Shown here: piece by piece, positions 26,841 through 34,944 of the stretch
Position numbering within the stretch: position 1 is the first letter of the stretch
Layout of the letters: every line of letters starts with the position of its first letter
Source: an uncultured Chitinophaga sp.
GTDB taxonomy: Bacteria; Bacteroidota; Bacteroidia; Chitinophagales; Chitinophagaceae
Assembly (NCBI RefSeq): GCF_946479755.1
Contig: NZ_CAMLHC010000005.1
Span: 254,431 to 318,430, forward strand
Direction: 5' to 3'
DNA: 64,000 nt
Made by a program: the position numbers and the translations under genes
Notes under the pieces: model-generated
Database searches by the model: none
What the model saw: the letters and a program-made list of their open reading frames with translations, nothing else
What the model was told of the DNA's origin: nothing

Positions 26841-29800
26841 ATGAAACAAACTTCTCTGATTATGGGATTTAAAAAATTACTCTTTACCTTATCCTTATTA
26901 CTCACAACGATCTTTACCTATGCACAGGTTACGACCTCAGGTATGAACGGTAAGGTAACCGGTACAGACAATGTTGGTTTACCCGGTGCAACAGTAGTGG
27001 CTGTACACCTTCCCTCCGGTACCCGTTACGGTACTACGACCGATGCCGAAGGCTTTTACCGTTTGCCAAACATGAACGTAGGTGGTCCCTACAAAGTGAC
27101 CGTTTCCTACATTGGCTTTAACGAATTTTCCCAGGACAACATCTCGCTTGCACTGGGCCAGACATTTAAACTGAACGCAAAACTGGCTGACAAAAGCCGG
27201 GAAATCAAACAAGTAGAAGTGGTTGCACAGCGTAACAACGCTTTTGATCCGAACCGTAAAGGTGCTCAGACCGTGATCAGCCGCTCTCAGATTGAGGCCC
27301 TGCCTACCGTTGGCCGTAACTATACAGACTTTGCCCGTTTAACACCTCAGGCAAGACTGACAAAAGACGGTAATGGTAACAACGGTATCTCTATTGCCGG
27401 TACCAACAGCCGTTACAACGCCATCTTTGTGGACGGCGCCGTACAAAACGACGTATTTGGCCTCTCCGACAACGGTGCTAACGGTGGTCAGATTGGTATT
27501 TCACCTTTCAGTGTGGACATCATCGATCAGATCAACATCAACGTTTCTCCGTTCGACGTAAAACAAGGCGGTTTCGCCGGTGGTTCCATCAACGCCGTAA
27601 CCCGCAGCGGTACCAATAACATTGAAGGTTCTGCTTACTATTTCTTCCGCAACCAGGACCTGGCTGGTAAAAGACCTACCGATATCAAAGGTTCAGACCG
27701 TCCTAAACTGCCGGATTTCGCCTCCCAGACTTATGGTCTGCGTGTTGGCGGTCCGATCATCAAAAATAAACTGTTCTACTTCGTAAACGCCGAATTCCAG
27801 AAAGACGAAACACCTCAAAACTTCGGTTACGATACCTATGCAGCCAGCCTGAAGGCCAACGCTGCTACCCGTGATCAGCTGGATGCCGTAAGCGGTAAAC
27901 TGATGAAAATGGGTTATGATCCCGGTGGATATGAAAGCAACATCCGCAAACTGGACGGTACCAAACTGTTCGTTCGCCTGGACTGGAACATCAACAGCGT
28001 TCACAAATTCACGATCCGTCATCAGTACACCAGAGGTGTAAGTACCAGCCCTGCTGTATCTAACCAGCGTAATATCTTTTATGCTAACAGAGGCGTTTAC
28101 TTCCCTTCTACCACCAATGCTACTACCGCCGAGCTGAAAAGCATGTTCGGTAACAAAGCGTCCAACTCATTGCTGATCGGTGTAAACCGTGTGCGTGACG
28201 ACCGTGGTGTGATGGGCAACCCTTTCCCTAACGTTTTCATCACCAAAGAATCTATCGGTTTCGGTTCTGAAGCATTCTCCGCAGCTAACCTGCTGCAACA
28301 GGATGTGATCACCCTGACAGACAACTTTGAGCTGTACAAAGGAAAACACACCATCACCATCGGTACCAGCAATGAATACTACAATCTGAACAACGTATTC
28401 ATCAGAAATAACTTCGGCGCCTATACTTACGCCAACGTAAACGATTTTCTGAACGATAAATCACCTATCCGTTTCCAGCGTACTTTCTCTGCTGTTGACA
28501 ACGGCATTGGCGACGACACCAAAGCTGCCGCTAAATTAAAAGCCATGCAGCTCGGCTTATATGTTCAGGACGATTACCAGATCAGCGATAACTTCAAACT
28601 GTCATATGGTCTGCGTGCCGACCTGCCTATCTTCCTCGATAAACCGCGTGAAAATGCCGGTTTCAACGAAAACGTACTGCCTAAACTGGAAGCTGCCGGT
28701 TGGGACCTGAACGGTGCCAGAACCGGTGTGAAACCTGATAGCAAAATCCTCCTCTCTCCCCGTATCGCCTTTAACTGGGACGTTACCGGTGACCAGAGAA
28801 CCCAGATCCGCGGTGGCGCCGGTATCTTTACCAGCCGCATTCCGTTTGTATGGGTTGGTGGCATCTACAACAACAATGGTGTGACCCTCGGTGAAATGGA
28901 CGTTAAATACGATCCTACCAAACCAACCGCTCCGGGTAACCAGCCGATTGTGTTCAACCCGGCTTATGACAAACAGCCTTCTATCACTGCCGTACCTTCC
29001 GGCCAGATCGACCTGTTTGCCAAAAACTTCAAATTCCCGCAGGTATTCAGAACCAGCCTCGCTGTTGACAGAAAACTGCCTTGGGGCATGGTTGGTACCC
29101 TCGAAGGTATCTTCACCAAAACCCTCAATAACGTTAACTACTACAACCTGGCCTACGTAAAGAACGGTAGCCAGACCGTTACCGGCAATGGTGGCGACAA
29201 CCGTCCTATCTACAGAAAGATCGGTACAGACACCCTCGGTGCTTATCCTAACATCTACTACGCTGAAAATACCAGCAAAGGTTACACTTATAGCTTCACC
29301 GCCCAGTTGCAGAAAGCTTTCCGCAATGGTCTGAGCGCCAATGTTGCCTATACTTTCAGCCGTGCAAAAGGCCTGAACGACGGTCAGTCCTCCCAGAACT
29401 CTTCCCAGTGGCGTATGCCTAACGTAAGAGGTAAAAATGACCTCGATATGGCTTATTCTATCTATGATGGCGGTTCCCGTATCGTAGCTTCCGTATCCTA
29501 TAAAAAAGAATACGCTGGCTTCATGGCTACTACTGTCAGCCTGTTCTATACCGGCCAGAATGGCGACCGCTTCTCTTATGGCTACAGAGACAACGCCGGC
29601 AACCTGAACATCAACAAAGACCTGCCTGGCTCCGGCGACGCTGGTCTGAGCATTATGTATGTTCCCAGAGATGCAAGCGAAATCCACCTCGTAGACTATA
29701 AAGACGCTGGTGGTAACACCGTATCCGCTGCGGACCAGTGGAACAGACTGAACAGCTTTATCGAAAACGATAAATACCTGGCTTCCCGCAGAGGTCAATA

Positions 29801-30161
29801 CGTTGAAAGAAACGGCGTGAGAGCTCCGTTCTCCAACATCTTCGACCTTCACCTGGCACAGGATTTCTACATCAAACAGAAAAATGGTGTAAGACATACC
29901 CTGCAACTGACCTTCGACATCTTCAACCTCGGTAACCTGATCAACAAAGATTGGGGCAGACTTTACACTGCACGTACCGGCATGAGCTACAACAACTATG
30001 GTCTGATCGACTTCGTTGGATTTGAAGCGGATGGTACTACACCGAAATTCAACTACACCGGTCCGGCTGCGAAAAACAAAACCGTTGCCCAGATCGATGA
30101 CATCGGATTACAAACTGCCCGCTGGCAGAGCCAAGTGGGTGTAAGATATACTTTCAAATAA
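26841..30161 (+). CDS. Oar-type TonB-dependent outer-membrane receptor
   Basis: 1106 residues with signal peptide ending TIFTYAQ (residue 29; an ATG at 26862 is an alternative start). Order: carboxypeptidase-regulatory-like beta-sandwich (about 33-110; GLPGATVVAVHLPSGTRYG), plug domain (about 125-240; SIAGTNSRYNAIFVDGAVQN), then a large beta-barrel ending in an aromatic-rich strand and WQSQVGVRYTFK. This is the Oar/OmpA-related class rather than SusC: there is no SusD partner downstream. Ligand unknown. The gene is flanked by a long AT-rich leader region and a strong bidirectional terminator, so it is probably monocistronic. Codon use is more biased than in its neighbours, hinting at high expression. 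Confidence 0.92.
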   Translation: MKQTSLIMGFKKLLFTLSLLLTTIFTYAQVTTSGMNGKVTGTDNVGLPGATVVAVHLPSGTRYGTTTDAEGFYRLPNMNVGGPYKVTVSYIGFNEFSQDNISLALGQTFKLNAKLADKSREIKQVEVVAQRNNAFDPNRKGAQTVISRSQIEALPTVGRNYTDFARLTPQARLTKDGNGNNGISIAGTNSRYNAIFVDGAVQNDVFGLSDNGANGGQIGISPFSVDIIDQININVSPFDVKQGGFAGGSINAVTRSGTNNIEGSAYYFFRNQDLAGKRPTDIKGSDRPKLPDFASQTYGLRVGGPIIKNKLFYFVNAEFQKDETPQNFGYDTYAASLKANAATRDQLDAVSGKLMKMGYDPGGYESNIRKLDGTKLFVRLDWNINSVHKFTIRHQYTRGVSTSPAVSNQRNIFYANRGVYFPSTTNATTAELKSMFGNKASNSLLIGVNRVRDDRGVMGNPFPNVFITKESIGFGSEAFSAANLLQQDVITLTDNFELYKGKHTITIGTSNEYYNLNNVFIRNNFGAYTYANVNDFLNDKSPIRFQRTFSAVDNGIGDDTKAAAKLKAMQLGLYVQDDYQISDNFKLSYGLRADLPIFLDKPRENAGFNENVLPKLEAAGWDLNGARTGVKPDSKILLSPRIAFNWDVTGDQRTQIRGGAGIFTSRIPFVWVGGIYNNNGVTLGEMDVKYDPTKPTAPGNQPIVFNPAYDKQPSITAVPSGQIDLFAKNFKFPQVFRTSLAVDRKLPWGMVGTLEGIFTKTLNNVNYYNLAYVKNGSQTVTGNGGDNRPIYRKIGTDTLGAYPNIYYAENTSKGYTYSFTAQLQKAFRNGLSANVAYTFSRAKGLNDGQSSQNSSQWRMPNVRGKNDLDMAYSIYDGGSRIVASVSYKKEYAGFMATTVSLFYTGQNGDRFSYGYRDNAGNLNINKDLPGSGDAGLSIMYVPRDASEIHLVDYKDAGGNTVSAADQWNRLNSFIENDKYLASRRGQYVERNGVRAPFSNIFDLHLAQDFYIKQKNGVRHTLQLTFDIFNLGNLINKDWGRLYTARTGMSYNNYGLIDFVGFEADGTTPKFNYTGPAAKNKTVAQIDDIGLQTARWQSQVGVRYTFK

Positions 30162-30177
30162 ACAGGAGCTTATCCAC

Positions 30178-30214
30178 AAAAAAAAGCTGACCAGTGATGG
30201 TCAGCTTTTTTTAT
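30178..30214. terminator. Bidirectional terminator
   Basis: AAAAAGCTGACCA / TGGTCAGCTTTTT stem with a GTGA loop (30194-30197) serves the receptor gene on the plus strand and, overlapping its last codons, the esterase gene on the minus strand. Confidence 0.85.
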
Positions 30215-30947
30215 GGATCCATCCCAAAAACACTTCCATCGCCCGCTCCCACGTCTCCTTATCATGCCGCCCCCCGGGTACCTCGAAGTAAGTAATATCC
30301 TCCGGCTCCCGATACCCTTTTGTCACTAACTCCGCTATCAGATCCCGCGTATCATCGATACTGTCAATAATACCGTTGCCGTTACGGTCTGCCGTTTCAT
30401 CTGCGGTACCGCATTCAAAAAAGAACTGAAGCCCCGGCCGGTAGTCACTTTCACGGATACGGCGATGCATAATACGATCGCGTTCATCACGGTAAGCCGC
30501 ATCCAGCGGGCGGCTCCGCCACCAGAGTGCTCCGGAGAACACACCTGCCATACTGAAATACTGCGGATGCTGCCACACGATGTCCAGCGCCGACAGCCCT
30601 CCCAGCGAAAATCCGGCGAACGCCCGTTTTACACCGGCCAACGAAGGATACTGCTGTTCCAGAAAAGGTAGTAATTCTTTTATCAAAAACTGGCTGTATA
30701 CCGCTGCCAGCGCGCCATCTCCCTTATAATCGGCGATGCCGGCCACGCCATACTCCTGGCGGCGCCGCGGCCCGGCATGAACGGCTGCCACCCATACCCC
30801 CGGCGGTATCGCCGCAGGCAGCACCGGCAGGTCCTGCCCGTCATTCACCAGCAATAAAATATGCGGAAGCCCTTCAGGTTGATATACGTCCAGCGTGACT
30901 TCCCGCTGCAATCCCCTTGCAGGGACCATCCGTCGATCTATTTGCAT
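30201..30947 (-). CDS. Esterase D-like alpha/beta hydrolase
   Basis: 248 residues, no signal peptide. The nucleophile elbow is GFSLGG (about residues 112-117) and the catalytic His is probably in PGGRHDKETW near residue 230. ADRNGNGIIDSIDDTRD (about 185-201) resembles a calcium-binding EF-hand-like loop and carries acidic residues. It belongs to the putative esterase/enterobactin-esterase-like group; the substrate is unknown. It is divergent from a second, unrelated-looking esterase at 31005, with only 57 bases between starts. Its last codons overlap the bidirectional hairpin. Confidence 0.82.
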   Translation of the reverse strand: MQIDRRMVPARGLQREVTLDVYQPEGLPHILLLVNDGQDLPVLPAAIPPGVWVAAVHAGPRRRQEYGVAGIADYKGDGALAAVYSQFLIKELLPFLEQQYPSLAGVKRAFAGFSLGGLSALDIVWQHPQYFSMAGVFSGALWWRSRPLDAAYRDERDRIMHRRIRESDYRPGLQFFFECGTADETADRNGNGIIDSIDDTRDLIAELVTKGYREPEDITYFEVPGGRHDKETWERAMEVFLGWIHKKS

Positions 30948-31004
30948 CCCAACAATTTACCAATAAACCAATAATCTTCTTTAAATTTAACTAAACACTT
31001 TCCC

Positions 31005-31712
31005 ATGACTGAAAACTACTATAAATGGCATTCACCCAACCTGGGAAAGGAATTTGAGATGCTGGTATTCGGTGACAGCGGATACCCGCTGCTACTCTTT
31101 CCCACCTCCATGGGCCGCTACTATGAAAGCAAAGACCGCGGCCTCATTGACGCTATCCGGTGGTTTATCGACGAAGGACGCGTGAAAGTGTATTGTCCCG
31201 ACAGCATCGACGCCGCCAGCTGGTACAACAGGAGCATTACCCCTCAGTACCGGGCGTATAATCATACCTGTTATGATAAAATGCTGATAGAGGAAGTGAT
31301 GCCCCGCATAGAAGCGGAAACAGGCCGGCAGCGCATTGTAGCCGCCGGATGCAGCTTCGGCGGATATCATGCCGCTAATTTCGCTTTCCGTTATCCCGGC
31401 AAGGTGTCTTATCTCTTCAGCCTCAGCGGTATCTTCGATATCAAGGCCCGGGTGGACGACTACTACGACGATCACGTGTATTTCAACAACCCGGCCGACT
31501 TTATGCCGGGCAACGACGACCCGGACCTGTGGCGCATGGGTATTGTGCTCGGCGCCGCCGAAACAGACGTTACCCGCCCGCAGAACGAACAGTTTTCGCA
31601 ACTGCTGGCGGCCAAAAATATCACCCACTGGCTGGACATCAGGCCGCACGCCCACCATGACTGGCCAGTATGGCGCGAAATGCTGCCACACTATCTGTCA
31701 CTCATCAAGTAA
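31005..31712 (+). CDS. Esterase-family alpha/beta hydrolase, first gene of amidoligase cluster
   Basis: 235 residues, no signal peptide. Nucleophile elbow GCSFGGYHAAN near residue 117; catalytic His probably in HAHHDWPVWREMLPHY near residue 215, and Asp in between. It resembles the esterase-family proteins found beside ATP-grasp genes. It is read with the ATP-grasp gene, whose ATG starts four bases after its stop, so it is likely to act on the product or precursor made by the cluster, for example as a thioester, ester or peptide hydrolase. This is inference from context. Confidence 0.82.
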   Translation: MTENYYKWHSPNLGKEFEMLVFGDSGYPLLLFPTSMGRYYESKDRGLIDAIRWFIDEGRVKVYCPDSIDAASWYNRSITPQYRAYNHTCYDKMLIEEVMPRIEAETGRQRIVAAGCSFGGYHAANFAFRYPGKVSYLFSLSGIFDIKARVDDYYDDHVYFNNPADFMPGNDDPDLWRMGIVLGAAETDVTRPQNEQFSQLLAAKNITHWLDIRPHAHHDWPVWREMLPHYLSLIK

Positions 31713-31716
31713 GCGT

Positions 31717-32802
31717 ATGAAAAAAATCGGCATTCTATTCGGACAGGAGAACTCTTTCCCACAGGCATTTGTAGACCGCGTTAACCGCATCAATCCCCCC
31801 GGCATCTTCGCAGAGCTTGTCACCATCGACAAAGTGCTGCAGGGCGCCGACAGCGGCTATGCCGTTATCATAGACCGGATCTCGCAGGACGTGCCTTTTT
31901 ACCGCGCCTTCCTGAAAAATGCCGCCATCGCCGGCTGTGCGGTCATCAACAACCCGTTCTGGTGGAGCGCCGACGATAAGTTCTTTAACAACGCACTGGC
32001 GCAAAAGATAGGCGTAAACGTGCCCCGCACCGTACTGCTGCCTTCTTATGCCCTGCCGGACAATACCACCGACAAATCGTTCCGTAACCTCGTGTACCCG
32101 TTTGACTGGAACACCATCTTCGACTACATCGGGTTTCCCGCCTATATGAAACCCTTTGCCGGCGGCGGCTGGAAGCATGTCTACCACGTGGAAGACAAGG
32201 ATGATTTTTTCCGTCAGCATGCAGAAACCGGTCAACTGGTGATGATGTTGCAGGAAGAAATAGACTTCACACAATATTACCGCTGCTTCTGCATCGGCGG
32301 CAACCAGGTGCGGATCATGGCCTACAATCCTAAAAATGCACCTCATCAGCGCTACCAGTCCGACTTTAAAGGCAGCGACGCGCTGATGCAGCAGATCACC
32401 GAACAGGTAATAGCACTCAATCAATACCTCGGCTACGACTTTAATACCGTGGAAATAGCCGTCAGAGGAGAGGTGCCTTATGCGATCGACTTCTGCAATC
32501 CCGCACCGGATGCGGACATCAACGCCATCGGAGAAGAACATTTTGAATGGGTGGTGGAAACCAGCGCCCGCTATGCCATAGAGCGGGCCGTTGCGCAAAA
32601 ACCGGGAAAAGACAACCTTACCTGGGGCCGTTTTGTGAGGCAACATACCAATAAAAAAGCAACAGTGACTAAAACGGTCAAAACCGCGAAAGCTGCCAAA
32701 ACGGCCAAAGCCACGCCGGCGAAAGAGAAAGCCGCTCCCGCTAAAAAAACGGGCAAAACATCCGCCTCTCCCAAAAAAGCCAAACCGAAAGAAAAACAAT
32801 AA
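31717..32802 (+). CDS. ATP-grasp ligase with Lys/Ala-rich histone-H1-like tail
   Basis: 361 residues from the ATG at 31717. An ATP-grasp domain covers about residues 90-300: nucleotide-binding Lys in AYMKPFAGGGWKHVYHV (about 144-160), MMLQEEIDFTQYYRCFCIG, and a metal-binding end VEIAVRGEVPYAIDFCNPAP. Such enzymes form an acyl-phosphate from a carboxylate and then join it to an amine or thiol. Residues about 306-361 are a basic Lys/Ala/Thr/Pro tail with repeated AKAAK- and PAKK-type units, like histone H1 or bacterial nucleoid proteins. The tail is not part of the enzyme fold; it may bind nucleic acid, polyphosphate or anionic partners. The gene follows the esterase directly. Confidence 0.85.
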   Translation: MKKIGILFGQENSFPQAFVDRVNRINPPGIFAELVTIDKVLQGADSGYAVIIDRISQDVPFYRAFLKNAAIAGCAVINNPFWWSADDKFFNNALAQKIGVNVPRTVLLPSYALPDNTTDKSFRNLVYPFDWNTIFDYIGFPAYMKPFAGGGWKHVYHVEDKDDFFRQHAETGQLVMMLQEEIDFTQYYRCFCIGGNQVRIMAYNPKNAPHQRYQSDFKGSDALMQQITEQVIALNQYLGYDFNTVEIAVRGEVPYAIDFCNPAPDADINAIGEEHFEWVVETSARYAIERAVAQKPGKDNLTWGRFVRQHTNKKATVTKTVKTAKAAKTAKATPAKEKAAPAKKTGKTSASPKKAKPKEKQ

Positions 32803-32855
32803 ACAAACAGTGATCATCTCCCGATAAATGACCGGAAGACATTTTCATAATGTCT

Positions 32856-32867
32856 AATTCGTAATTT
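32856..32867 (+). repeat. AATTCGTAATTT box upstream of the YbdK-like gene
   Basis: One of the intergenic GTAATTC-family repeats (others at 34012-34023, 42227-42238 and 50872-51030). Here the TAATTTCG within and after it is near the -7 consensus, 15 bases before the ATG at 32885. Confidence 0.5.
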
Positions 32868-32884
32868 CGGAAAAAATTTTAATC

Positions 32885-33985
32885 ATGTTCAGAGCGTTTA
32901 CGCTGGGTATAGAAGAAGAATACATGGTCATGGACCCCACCACCAGGGAGCTCCGGTCCCATGAGCAAAAGATAGTGGAACAGGCCCATAAAGTGATCCG
33001 CGACCAGGTAAAGGCTGAATTTCATCAGGCAGTGGTGGAAGTGGGCACACAGATATGTGCCAACATACAGGAAGCACGCGAAGATGTGGCGCTGCTACGC
33101 CGCACCATCACCCAGATAGCCGGCGACCTCGGTTTCAGCATCGGCGCCTCCGGCACCCACCCTTTCAGTAAGTGGGAAAAACAAATGATCACCGACCATC
33201 CCCGCTATTTTGAGATCGTCAACGAAATGCAGGACGCCGCCAGGTCCAACCTGATCTTTGGCCTGCATGTGCACGTAGGCATGGAAAACAGGGAAATGGC
33301 CCTGCATATCGCGAACTCCGTCCGCTATTTCCTGCCGCATATTTTTGCCCTCAGTACCAACTCCCCTTTCTGGGAAGGCCGTAATACCGGCTTCAAATCC
33401 TTCCGCACCAAGGTTTTTGATAAATTTCCCCGTACCGGCATCCCCGATTATTTTGCCAGCATCGAAGAATATGACAACTATATCAAACTGCTGGTCAAAA
33501 CCAATTGTATCGACAACGCCAAAAAGGTATGGTGGGACCTGCGGGTACACCCGTTCTTCAACACGGTGGAATTCCGCATCTGTGACGTACCCCTGACGAT
33601 AGACGACACCATCACGCTGGCAGCGCTCTTCCAGGCCGTATGCGCCAAAATATACAAGCTGCGCATGCAGAACCTGAACTTCATCATCTACAACCGTGCC
33701 CTCGTCAACGAAAACAAATGGCGCGCCTCCCGCTATGGTATCGATGGTAACCTCATCGACTTCGGAAAAGAGATGGAAGTCAACACACGGTCACTCATAT
33801 ACGAACTGCTCGATTTTATCGACGACGTAGTGGACGATCTGGGCAGCCGCGATGTGATCAAAGCCACCACAGACATCCTGGCCAACGGTACCGGGGCGGA
33901 CAGACAGCTGAAAGTATTTGAAGAAACCCAGGACCTCGTCGCCGTAACCGACTTCATTCACGATCAGTTTCTGAAGAACTGCTGA
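32885..33985 (+). CDS. YbdK-type carboxylate-amine ligase (GCS2 family)
   Basis: 366 residues of the glutamate-cysteine ligase GCS2 superfamily. The N-terminal TLGIEEEYMVMD (residues 6-17) supplies the family acidic residues; HQAVVEVGTQICANI, FGLHVHVGMENREM and WWDLRVHPFFNTVEFRICD match YbdK. E. coli YbdK has weak glutamate-cysteine ligase activity, so a gamma-glutamyl or related ATP-dependent amide bond is expected. It stands between an ATP-grasp and an amidotransferase gene, which supports a biosynthetic role distinct from glutathione synthesis. An 82-base gap separates it from the upstream ATP-grasp gene. Confidence 0.9.
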   Translation: MFRAFTLGIEEEYMVMDPTTRELRSHEQKIVEQAHKVIRDQVKAEFHQAVVEVGTQICANIQEAREDVALLRRTITQIAGDLGFSIGASGTHPFSKWEKQMITDHPRYFEIVNEMQDAARSNLIFGLHVHVGMENREMALHIANSVRYFLPHIFALSTNSPFWEGRNTGFKSFRTKVFDKFPRTGIPDYFASIEEYDNYIKLLVKTNCIDNAKKVWWDLRVHPFFNTVEFRICDVPLTIDDTITLAALFQAVCAKIYKLRMQNLNFIIYNRALVNENKWRASRYGIDGNLIDFGKEMEVNTRSLIYELLDFIDDVVDDLGSRDVIKATTDILANGTGADRQLKVFEETQDLVAVTDFIHDQFLKNC

Positions 33986-34017
33986 GCCGGAATGACGGAT
34001 TACCCGGCCGTAATTCG

Positions 34018-34025
34018 TAATTTTG
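34018..34025 (+). promoter_or_regulatory. -7 promoter element TAATTTTG
   Basis: TAATTTTG fits TAnnTTTG, overlaps an AATTCGTAATTT box (34012-34023), and ends four bases before the amidotransferase ATG at 34030, predicting a leaderless internal promoter in the cluster. Confidence 0.5.
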
Positions 34026-34029
34026 CAGT

Positions 34030-34926
34030 ATGCATCCAATCAAAAACAACTGGAAAGTAGCAGTGCTGGATATGTATGAGGGCGTGGCCAATGAAGGTAT
34101 GCGCTGCATCCGGGAAATACTGGTGCAATATGCAGCGATGCACGCACTGGACCTGCAATTCGATGAGTTTGAAGTCAGACTGCAACAACAGGTGCCCGAC
34201 ACCTCCTATGACATTTATATCTCTACCGGCGGCCCCGGCAGCCCGGTAGACAGCGAAGGCAGCATGTGGGAACAGAAATATTTCTCGCTGATAGAAGACC
34301 TCCTCGTCTGGAACCGTACACAGGAACACAAAAAACCCGCTTTTTTTATCTGTCACTCCTACCAGATCATGTGCCGCTACTATGGTATCGGCAACGTCTG
34401 TAAACGCAGGTCGCCCGCCTTCGGGGTTTTTCCGGTGCATAAAACCGCCGCCGGCCTCTCCGAAAAAGTATTTACCGCCCTGCCCGATCCGTTTTATATC
34501 GTAGACAGCCGCAACTGGCAGGTAATAGAACTGAACCACGAACGCCTCTATGCCATGGGCGGCCAGGTGCTGGCACTGGAAAAAGAACGGCCGCACGTAC
34601 CGCTGGAACGCGCTACCATGGCCATCCGCTTCAACGATCACTTTATCGGTACCCAGTTCCACCCGGAAGCAGATGCCGATGGCATGCACATGTACCTGCG
34701 CCAGGAAGAAAAGAAAAAACAGGTGGTCGACCATCACGGCATCGAAAAATACAACAGCATGCTGGAACAACTCACCGATCCGGATAAAATCATGTTGACA
34801 CACGACCGGCTGATCACCGCCTTCCTCGACTATGCCGTTTACGGTCAACTGAGCGACCGGCTGGCTGCCATCGAGCACCTGGAAGGCGTTCCCTCCCACA
34901 ACGACGATGAAAACACCTTTTTCTAA
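34030..34926 (+). CDS. Class I glutamine amidotransferase-like protein
   Basis: 298 residues with a GATase1 domain: STGGPGSPVDSEGS (65-78) forms the oxyanion region, Cys108 in FFICHSYQIMC is the nucleophile, and His211/Glu213 in GTQFHPEAD complete the triad. The elbow ICHSYQ departs from the common G-x-C-x-G-x-Q. About 80 C-terminal residues add a helical region with no synthetase domain, so any ammonia must be delivered to a separate protein. The obvious partners are the ligases on either side; peptidase activity on a gamma-glutamyl product is an alternative, as seen in other class I members. The next gene starts 18 bases downstream. Confidence 0.85.
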   Translation: MHPIKNNWKVAVLDMYEGVANEGMRCIREILVQYAAMHALDLQFDEFEVRLQQQVPDTSYDIYISTGGPGSPVDSEGSMWEQKYFSLIEDLLVWNRTQEHKKPAFFICHSYQIMCRYYGIGNVCKRRSPAFGVFPVHKTAAGLSEKVFTALPDPFYIVDSRNWQVIELNHERLYAMGGQVLALEKERPHVPLERATMAIRFNDHFIGTQFHPEADADGMHMYLRQEEKKKQVVDHHGIEKYNSMLEQLTDPDKIMLTHDRLITAFLDYAVYGQLSDRLAAIEHLEGVPSHNDDENTFF

Positions 34927-34944
34927 TCCGTTTATTCCAATATT

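Noticed and set aside
28602..29906. 434-codon minus-strand ORF inside the TonB receptor gene
   Set aside because: Antisense shadow of the beta-barrel codons.
31369..31716. Upstream extension of the ATP-grasp frame
   Set aside because: The extra 116 residues are the esterase gene read in another frame; ATG at 31717 fits the family.
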